The translations under genes and the position numbers were made by a program. Shown here piece after piece: positions 13,887 to 20,023 of a DNA stretch of 33,738 nucleotides. The notes under the pieces are model-generated. The model did no database searches. It was given only the letters and a program-made list of their open reading frames with translations, and was not told the DNA's origin. The stretch's first letter is position 1. Each line of letters begins with the position of its first letter. The DNA lies in contig VXLT01000110.1 of NCBI GenBank assembly GCA_009841475.1, positions 1 through 33,738 on the forward strand. The letters run 5' to 3'. This stretch comes from Gemmatimonadota bacterium. GTDB lineage: Bacteria > Gemmatimonadota > Gemmatimonadetes > Longimicrobiales > Gaopeijiaceae.

Positions 13887-15749
13887 ATGACCCCACGCAG
13901 CATCGTCGCCAGTACGGTCGCCGTGGCCATTTTTTCGCTGGTTCCCTGCACCCCCTCCGCCGCCCAGGAGGGCGCGGAGATCTTCGAGACCGCGTGCGCG
14001 AGCTGCCACACGCCTGCGGGCACCGAGCGCGCGCCGGGGGTCAATCTCCTCCGGCAGCTCACCCCCCGTGCCATCGTCGCCTCCCTCGAGGACGGCGTGA
14101 TGCGTGCCGAGGGCGCCGACCTGACGCGCGAGGAGCGCATCGCCGTGGCCGAGTACCTTACCCGCCGCCGCTACGAAGCCAGCCGTGTCCCGGAGTCCAC
14201 CTTTTGCAGTGGGCTCCCCTGGACCGGCATGGACCCGGCCACTGTCTCCTGGATGGGCTTCGCAGGCAACCTGGCGGGCACGGGCTACCAGCCGCCGGAG
14301 CGGGCGGGGCTGAGCGCGTCCGATGTGCCCAGCCTCGAGTTGCGCTGGGCGTTCGCCTTTCCGGGCGGCACGAACATGCGGACCTCGCCCGCGGTCGCCG
14401 GTGACGCCGCCCTGGTGGCCGGGCCGTTCGGCGAGGTGGTGGCGCTGGACCTGGCAACCGGGTGCGTACGGTGGGGTTTCGAGGCGGATGCGCTGGTCCG
14501 GGGCGCCATCGTGGTCGGCGAGGGGCCGGAGGGGCGCTCGGCCGCGTATTTCGTGGACTCGCGCACCAGCGCATACGCCGTCGACCTGGAGAGCGGTTCA
14601 CTGCTCTGGAAGCAGCGGGTCGGCTGGCACGCCGTCGCATACGGCACCGGAAGCCCGGCCCTTCACGATGGACGTCTCTTTGTTCCCGTCTCTTCACTGG
14701 AGGTCACGGCGGCGGGTGATCCGCGATACGAGTGCTGCACCTCTTCCGGCGCGGTCGCAGCCCTCGACGCCGCTACCGGCGAGGTGCTCTGGTACCACCG
14801 GGTGATCCCCGGCTACCCTGAGGAGACGGGCAGGAACGGGATCGGGACGACGACCTGGGGGCCGTCCGGAGCCGCCGTCTGGTCCAGCCCCACCATCGAT
14901 CCCGCCCGCGGACTGCTGTACGCCGGAACGGGCGAGAACCTGACCCACCCCACGACCGGGAACAGCGACGCGATTCTGGCGCTCGACCTGGAGACCGGGG
15001 AGCTGGTCTGGTCGTTCCAGGGAACCTCCGGCGATGCCTTCAACATGGCGTGCACGCAGGCGGCCTACCGCGAGAACTGCCCCGATCCCGTTGGCCCCGA
15101 TCTGGACTTCGGGATGGCACCGATGCTGGTGACCCGTCCGGACGGCAAGGAGATCCTGGTTGCGGGGCAGAAATCGGGGATGGTGTGGGCTCTCGACCCC
15201 GACAACGACGGGGCGCTCCTCTGGTCGACGGCGGTCGGAAAGGGCAGCGCGCTGGGGGGGATTCACTGGGGGATGGCGAGCGATGGCCGCTACGCCTACG
15301 CACCGAACGCCGACCGGAACGCCGTGATCGTGGACGTGAATCCCGAGCGCGAACTCTCGCCGGGTCTGTACGCGCTTGACCTCATGACGGGCGAGGTGGT
15401 CTGGAGAGCGATGATGCCGGAGGACTCCTGCCGCGGCAGGAGGCGCTGCTTCGCCACCAATTCGGCCGGGGCTGCGGTGATCGACGGTGTGGTCTTCGCC
15501 GGCGGTCTGGACGGGGTGATCCGGGCCCACTCCGCGGTGGACGGGGCGGTGATCTGGGAGTTCGACACGACGCAGCCGGTCGAGACGGTCGGCGGGGTGC
15601 CCGGCAGGGGAGGCGCGATCGACGGTCCCGGACCGGTGGTGGCCGGAGGCATGCTCTTCGTCAACAGCGGCTACGGCACCTTCGGCCAGATGCCGGGCAA
15701 CCTGCTGCTGGCGTTCGCGGTGGGCGATTCCGGCGGCGACGGCAGCTGA
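13887..15749 (+). CDS. Exported cytochrome c / PQQ-type beta-propeller quinohemoprotein (PVA dehydrogenase-like)
   Basis: The 620-residue product has a signal peptide (cleavage near SAAQ). Next comes a small class I cytochrome c domain with heme motif CASCH (residues 37-41) and a likely distal ligand M72. An eight-bladed PQQ-type propeller follows, with repeated blade ends of the form VVALDLATGCVRWG, AYAVDLESGSLLWK and VAALDAATGEVLWY. A vicinal Cys pair lies in ECCTSSGAV, a hallmark of quinoproteins. An N-terminal cytochrome followed by the propeller, with CCT, is the order I recall for polyvinyl alcohol dehydrogenases, so a secondary alcohol-type substrate is likely but unproven. A GGAAG lies about 8 bases before the ATG. 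It heads a plus-strand run of four exported proteins behind a structured leader. Confidence 0.85.
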   Translation: MTPRSIVASTVAVAIFSLVPCTPSAAQEGAEIFETACASCHTPAGTERAPGVNLLRQLTPRAIVASLEDGVMRAEGADLTREERIAVAEYLTRRRYEASRVPESTFCSGLPWTGMDPATVSWMGFAGNLAGTGYQPPERAGLSASDVPSLELRWAFAFPGGTNMRTSPAVAGDAALVAGPFGEVVALDLATGCVRWGFEADALVRGAIVVGEGPEGRSAAYFVDSRTSAYAVDLESGSLLWKQRVGWHAVAYGTGSPALHDGRLFVPVSSLEVTAAGDPRYECCTSSGAVAALDAATGEVLWYHRVIPGYPEETGRNGIGTTTWGPSGAAVWSSPTIDPARGLLYAGTGENLTHPTTGNSDAILALDLETGELVWSFQGTSGDAFNMACTQAAYRENCPDPVGPDLDFGMAPMLVTRPDGKEILVAGQKSGMVWALDPDNDGALLWSTAVGKGSALGGIHWGMASDGRYAYAPNADRNAVIVDVNPERELSPGLYALDLMTGEVVWRAMMPEDSCRGRRRCFATNSAGAAVIDGVVFAGGLDGVIRAHSAVDGAVIWEFDTTQPVETVGGVPGRGGAIDGPGPVVAGGMLFVNSGYGTFGQMPGNLLLAFAVGDSGGDGS

Positions 15750-15831
15750 TGCGGCCGGGGGCGGCTTCCGGGGTTACCGCTGCGAAGCGCCAAAGCTGGC
15801 CCCGGGCGGGCAGGTTCCGCACATTGTCACC

Positions 15832-16677
15832 ATGAACAGATTGCCCGTTTGCGCGCTGATTCTCGTGGCGATGGCCGCCGCCTTCCCGGCCCTCGCGTGC
15901 GCTCAGACGCCCGGCATCCCCCGCACGCCCTCCGGCAGGCCCGACATGAACGGTCTGTGGCAGGCGCTCGGCAACGCCCACTGGGACATCGAGCCGCACG
16001 CCGCGCGGCCCGCGCTGGCCATGCAGCCCGGGCCGGTGATCCCGGTTCCGGCCAATGAGGTGCTGGCGCTGGGCGCGGTCGGGTCCGTCCCATCCGGCTA
16101 CGGCGTAGTCGAGGGCGGCGTGATCCCCTACCTGCCGGACGCCCTGGAGCTCCGCGACGAGAACCGCCAGATGTGGCTGGAGCGCGATCCGGAGATCAAG
16201 TGCTACCTGCCGGGAGTGCCGAGGGCGACCTACATGCCCTTCCCCTTCCAGATCTTCCAGAGCGACGCCAAGGTCTTCATGGCGTACGAGTACGCCGGCG
16301 CGATGCGCGAAGTCTACCTGGAGGACCCGGGCCCGCCCCAGGTCGATTCCTGGATGGGACAGTCGGTCGGCCGCTGGGAGGGCGACACCTTCGTGGTGGA
16401 AGTGAACGGATTCAACGGCCAGACGTGGCTGGACCGCGCGGGCAACCACCACAGCCCGGGCCTTACAGTGACCGAGCGGTACACGATGATCAGTGCGAAC
16501 CATATCATGTATGAAGCGGAGCTGGACGATCCGGAGACGTTCGCGCGGCCCTGGAAGATCCGCATGCCGCTGTACCGCAACATCGATCCGAATGCCCGTC
16601 TTGGGCAGTTCAAGTGCGTGGAATTCGTCGAGGAGCTGATGTATGGACACCTGCGCAAGAACCCGATCCGCCGGTAG
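15832..16677 (+). CDS. Exported protein of unknown function (TPxGRPDMxGLW / GRWEGDTFVV family), paralog 1
   Basis: The 281-residue product has a signal peptide (ALILVAMAAAFPALACAQ), then a PRTPSGRPDMNGLW opening and a conserved GQSVGRWEGDTFVVEVNGF block around residues 180-198. The following segment, TVTERYTMISANHIMYEAELDDPETF, is mostly beta. These motifs recur in the next gene, so the two are paralogs. Such proteins are common as exported hypotheticals in Gemmatimonadota and Acidobacteriota next to DUF6152 genes. I do not know a biochemical function; a lipocalin- or beta-sandwich-like binding role would be a guess. There is no strong ribosome site before the ATG. The last 35 bp overlap the next gene. 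Confidence 0.8.
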   Translation: MNRLPVCALILVAMAAAFPALACAQTPGIPRTPSGRPDMNGLWQALGNAHWDIEPHAARPALAMQPGPVIPVPANEVLALGAVGSVPSGYGVVEGGVIPYLPDALELRDENRQMWLERDPEIKCYLPGVPRATYMPFPFQIFQSDAKVFMAYEYAGAMREVYLEDPGPPQVDSWMGQSVGRWEGDTFVVEVNGFNGQTWLDRAGNHHSPGLTVTERYTMISANHIMYEAELDDPETFARPWKIRMPLYRNIDPNARLGQFKCVEFVEELMYGHLRKNPIRR

Positions 16678-17761
16678 GGCTCCCGGGAGGGACGCCCTCT
16701 TCCTGTCGGCCGTGGGCATCGCGGCCGCGGGGCTGGCGCTCGCCGTCGCCCCCCACGCGACCGCCCAGGAGCGTGAGGCAGCAGCCATCGAGTGGGTAGT
16801 CCCCCGCACCCCCGCCGGTCACCCGGATCTGCAGGGGAACTGGACCAACGCCACCACGACGCCGATCCAGCGCCGGGAAGGTCAGGGCCCGGTCTATACC
16901 TGGGAAGAGGTCGCCAGGATCGAGGGCTTCAGGGAGGGCGTGCGGCGGGCGGCGGGCGCTGACAGCGATCCCAACCGGGGAGCGCCTCCGGTCGGCGGCA
17001 TCTTCACCGGCGATGCGCGCAGCGACGCCGCGTCGGGAGGCACGGGCGGATACAACTACTTCTACATCGATCCGGGTGAGCGGGTGGCCGTCTTCAACGG
17101 CGAGCCCAGGACCTCGCTTGTGGTCCATCCCGAGAACGGGCGGGTTCCCGGACTCACCGACGAGGGCCGCCGCCGCTTCGGCGAGCGACGCCGCTTCCGC
17201 AGCCAGTTCGGCCAGTACGACAACCCGGAGAACCGGCCGCTGGCCGAGCGCTGCATCATGTCCTTCGGCTCGAACGCGGGGCCGCCGATGCTCCCCAACT
17301 ACTTCTACAACAACAACTACACGATCGTGCAGACCCCCGATCATGTGATGATCATGACCGAGATGGTGCACGACGTGCGGATCATCCGGCTCGGGGAGCG
17401 CAAGCCGCTGCCCGCGCACATCCGTCCGTGGATGGGCGACTCCTGGGGGCGCTGGGAGGGGGACGCGCTGGTCGTCGAGACCACGAATCTTCACCCGGAC
17501 CAGACCCTGCAGGGGGTCGCGCCTTCGGAGGAATTCAAGGTGATCGAAAGGTTCACGCGGGTGGACGAGCACACCATCAACTACGAATTCACCGTCGAGG
17601 ATCCGATCATGTGGAGCGAGCCATGGCGGGGCGAGGTGCCCTTCACGCGGCTTGACGGACTGGTTTACGAATACGCCTGCCACGAGGGCAACTACGCGCT
17701 GGAGAACGTGCTGCGCGGGGCCCGGGCGCAGGAGCGGCAAGAGCGGCAAGAGCGGAGGTAA
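16643..17761 (+). CDS. Exported protein of unknown function (GRWEGDALVV family), paralog 2
   Basis: The 372-residue product has a long n-region with Arg residues before a hydrophobic signal (FLSAVGIAAAGLALAVAP, cleavage near ATAQ). It shares with the preceding gene the opening VPRTPAGHPDLQGNW, the MGDSWGRWEGDALVVETTNL block and the following IERFTRVDEHTINYEFTVEDP segment. The middle region has an unusual NYFYNNNYTIVQTPDHVMIM run. The C-terminus ends in a short RQE repeat encoded by a 9-base tandem repeat. The ATG lies inside the preceding gene, preceded by GAGGAG with 7-base spacing; that and the 35-bp overlap imply coupled translation. Function unknown. Confidence 0.82.
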   Translation: MDTCARTRSAGRAPGRDALFLSAVGIAAAGLALAVAPHATAQEREAAAIEWVVPRTPAGHPDLQGNWTNATTTPIQRREGQGPVYTWEEVARIEGFREGVRRAAGADSDPNRGAPPVGGIFTGDARSDAASGGTGGYNYFYIDPGERVAVFNGEPRTSLVVHPENGRVPGLTDEGRRRFGERRRFRSQFGQYDNPENRPLAERCIMSFGSNAGPPMLPNYFYNNNYTIVQTPDHVMIMTEMVHDVRIIRLGERKPLPAHIRPWMGDSWGRWEGDALVVETTNLHPDQTLQGVAPSEEFKVIERFTRVDEHTINYEFTVEDPIMWSEPWRGEVPFTRLDGLVYEYACHEGNYALENVLRGARAQERQERQERR

Positions 17762-17768
17762 GGAAACG

Positions 17769-18218
17769 ATGCGCAAGAAATGGATTCTCGTGGCCGGCGC
17801 GCTGGTGCTGCTGGCGGCGGTCGCGGTCCCGGTCGTGGCCCATCACGCCTTCGGAGCCGAGTTCGATCGCAACGCACCGATCAAGCTCCAGGGCAAGATC
17901 GTCAAGCTCGAATGGGTGAACCCGCATACCTGGATCCACATCGAGATCGAGAAGGAAGACGGGACCAAGGAGGTGTGGGCGGTGGAGGGGGGAACGCCGA
18001 ACGTGCTGCTCAGGCGGGGCCTGCGCCGGGACTGTCTCGAGCCCGGGACCGAGATTATCGTCGACGGCTACCAGGCCAAGGACCACTCCCTGAAGCGTGC
18101 GAACGGACGTGACGTGACCTTCACCGACGGCAGCAAGATCTTCCTGGGCTCGTCCGGGACGGGTGCGCCGTACGAGGAGGAACTGCTCAAGGCAAGGCGG
18201 CAGCAGGGGCGCTGCTAG
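17769..18218 (+). CDS. DUF6152 family exported protein with His-His at the predicted mature N-terminus
   Basis: The product has 149 residues. The signal peptide ends PVVA and the mature protein is predicted to start at H25-H26 (HHAFGAEFD), the most conserved feature of the family as I know it. The body (KLQGKIVKLEWVNPHTWIHIEI, GGTPNVLLRRG, VDGYQAKDHS) looks like a small OB-fold or beta-barrel and also contains His residues. A free N-terminal His next to another His is compatible with copper or other metal binding; this is inference. A GGAGGTAAGGAA stretch precedes the ATG, 7 bp after the previous stop. The stop overlaps, tail to tail, the stop of the minus-strand DUF6644 gene. Confidence 0.88.
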   Translation: MRKKWILVAGALVLLAAVAVPVVAHHAFGAEFDRNAPIKLQGKIVKLEWVNPHTWIHIEIEKEDGTKEVWAVEGGTPNVLLRRGLRRDCLEPGTEIIVDGYQAKDHSLKRANGRDVTFTDGSKIFLGSSGTGAPYEEELLKARRQQGRC

Positions 18219-18685
18219 GAAAACCCGATCCAGCGTCCGGCGGCGGCCACGGTAAACCACAGCGCCAGTGACACGGCCCCGACGATGCGGCCGGTCATGC
18301 CGGGATCGTCGGCTGCCCGGCGCGCCACGCGTTCGCGCACCGCGAAGGTGAATGCCAGCGCGACCGGCAGCGTGCACATCTTCACCCAGAACGAGGTGTT
18401 GTAGTAGGCCTTGATGGCCTCCGACAGGAACAGCGGAATCCCCGTCAGGACCATCACGATGACGCTCGCGACGAGCCACGGCCGGGCGTAGCGCGCCAGG
18501 CGGGCGACCGGCTGGCTGGTGAGGCCGACACCGAGCAGTCTCAGGTCCACGACGAGCAGCGCGCCCCCGAGCATGCACAGGCCGAGGAGGTGGACGGCCT
18601 CCAGGATCGGGAAGGCCCACACCGAGTCGGCGATCGCCCTGCCGATCAGCGTCGATTCGCACCAGCGGAAGAAGGGTTCGAGCAT
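18215..18685 (-). CDS. DUF6644-like membrane protein, copy 1
   Basis: The 156-residue product has four hydrophobic helices. The first helix region contains FPILEAVHLLGL followed by DLRLLGVGL. Later helices follow the order RPWLVASVIVMVLTGIP, an AYYNTSFWVK hinge, and a C-terminal AVSLALWFTVAAAGRW. The same layout occurs in copy 2 (next minus-strand gene), so these are tandem paralogs. The family is uncharacterised. A conserved His in helix 1 might bind heme, but copy 1 lacks some of the His residues of copy 2. It lies 72 bp downstream of copy 2, with no obvious own ribosome site. Confidence 0.8.
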   Translation of the reverse strand: MLEPFFRWCESTLIGRAIADSVWAFPILEAVHLLGLCMLGGALLVVDLRLLGVGLTSQPVARLARYARPWLVASVIVMVLTGIPLFLSEAIKAYYNTSFWVKMCTLPVALAFTFAVRERVARRAADDPGMTGRIVGAVSLALWFTVAAAGRWIGFS

Positions 18686-18757
18686 GTCAGGCTACCAGGC
18701 TGCGGTGATGTCCGTCATTGCAGCATTCAGCGGGGCGAACGGGTTGCATCACGTCCA

Positions 18758-19315
18758 CTACTCCGTCCCCACGGGGCATCCCGCTACCCAGTTCACCCAC
18801 CCGGGCTGGGGCTGGATGTCGCAATCGAACCAGTTGTAGGCGATGAGGCGGCCCGTCACCACGACCACCGTCCACACGGCCAGCGACACCGCGCCGGCGA
18901 TCCGCGCCGCCCGCGGCGGGGAGGCGTCCCGGTCCCACTCTGCGGCGTGGCGGTGCACCCCGTTGTGGAAGATCGCGACGTTCGCGCCCGCCAGCAGGAG
19001 CACCAGCACCTTGATCCGGAAGAAGAGGTTGTGGTAGTAGCGCAGCGGTTGCGAGTAGAAGAGGAGGAGCCCGGTCACGGTCATGACCATGAACCCGATG
19101 TGGGTCCACGGCAGAAGGCGCCCCGTGAATGCCGTGACCGGCACCTTGCGGAACCCCACGCCGAGAAGCCGCAGGTCCATCATCACGGTGGTGCCGACGA
19201 AGAGGCCGAGCGCAAGGACGTGGGTCGACTCCACGAGCGGCCACACGTAGAGCGACTCGAGGAGCGCCACGCTCCAGGGAGTCTCGCCGAGCCAGACCAG
19301 GAACCGTTCGATCAA
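18758..19315 (-). CDS. DUF6644-like membrane protein, copy 2
   Basis: The 185-residue, four-helix product parallels copy 1 helix by helix: PLVESTHVLALGLFVG, MMDLRLLGVGF, HIGFMVMTVTGLLLF, YYHNLFFRIKVLVLL, and AVSLAVWTVVVVTGRL. It has extra His residues (ESTH, WTH, YYH and IFHNGVHRH) near membrane ends, suggestive of heme or metal binding in the manner of b-type cytochromes. That is a hypothesis. The start is taken as TTG 19315, whose last two bases are shared with the TGA of the upstream cytochrome gene (TTGA overlap); no ATG fits. Its position directly after a cytochrome lipoprotein suggests membrane electron transfer. Confidence 0.75.
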   Translation of the reverse strand: MIERFLVWLGETPWSVALLESLYVWPLVESTHVLALGLFVGTTVMMDLRLLGVGFRKVPVTAFTGRLLPWTHIGFMVMTVTGLLLFYSQPLRYYHNLFFRIKVLVLLLAGANVAIFHNGVHRHAAEWDRDASPPRAARIAGAVSLAVWTVVVVTGRLIAYNWFDCDIQPQPGWVNWVAGCPVGTE

Positions 19316-19842
19316 GGGTGCCCGGGGGTTGAGCCGTCCGGCCGGCCGGCGGGGGAGGCCTCGCCCGCGGCAGGATCCGGAAGGGTGTCGTAGTTGGGGC
19401 GCAGCGTCTGGGTGGCGTACACGGCATGGCACCCGGTGCAGACCAGGTAGACGTCGCCGCCGACCTCGAATACGCGGTCGGGATCGCGTGCCTGCGCCGC
19501 CTCGACCGCCCGCATGCCGATGTCGATCATCGCGCGGGACATCGCCACCCAGTGGTCGCCCTGCACGCGCTCCTGCAGCAGGAGGAGGTTGCCCGATTCG
19601 GCAAGCACCCAGGCCGCATTCTCCGCGGCCTCCCATTCCTCCGCGGTCCGGGGCTCGATCCTGTACTCACCCTCCAGGTCCATGATGATTCCCACCGCGT
19701 CCCAGTAGACCTCGGCTGCCGGCTCGAGCACCGACAGCATCAGCTGCTTCGAGTCGGCCGCGGCGACGAATGGGGGCGGGCCGGGGGCATCGGCGCACGC
19801 GCCCGCGAGCAGTAGGGCGCAGCTAAGAGTCAGTGTTCTCAT
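19312..19842 (-). CDS. Exported cytochrome c'-like (class II type) protein, probable lipoprotein
   Basis: The 176-residue product has a signal (LTLSCALLLAGAC) ending in an imperfect lipobox. The rest is mainly helical, and a single heme motif CTGCH lies near the C-terminus (C135, C138, H139) after a helix that includes RAVEAAQARDPDRVFEVGGDVY. A late CxxCH after three helices is the class II (cytochrome c') arrangement. It may carry electrons or bind small ligands in the periplasm. It is the first gene of a minus-strand set with two DUF6644 membrane proteins, and is divergent from the PQQ dehydrogenase fusion, 181 bp away. The longer open frame upstream was rejected because the signal peptide begins at ATG 19842. 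Confidence 0.8.
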   Translation of the reverse strand: MRTLTLSCALLLAGACADAPGPPPFVAAADSKQLMLSVLEPAAEVYWDAVGIIMDLEGEYRIEPRTAEEWEAAENAAWVLAESGNLLLLQERVQGDHWVAMSRAMIDIGMRAVEAAQARDPDRVFEVGGDVYLVCTGCHAVYATQTLRPNYDTLPDPAAGEASPAGRPDGSTPGHP

Positions 19843-20023
19843 GGCCGGGAAAGATACCCCCGCCGGGAGGAGACGGCACCCCGACCGCACCCGAATCGCA
19901 CCCCCACGGGTGACCTGGAGTGCCGGAGCAGCCGCCAGGCGCATCCCGTTGAATAGCGGACACCGCCTTCGGCGCTCATCTTGTCTACTGCCCCTCACTC
20001 GCACCCCAACCGGAAAACCCCGC

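Noticed and set aside
17735-17760. 9-bp tandem repeat (RQE codons) at the 3' end of the second exported paralog.
   Set aside because: Only about three copies in a charged C-terminal tail; probably replication slippage without functional meaning.
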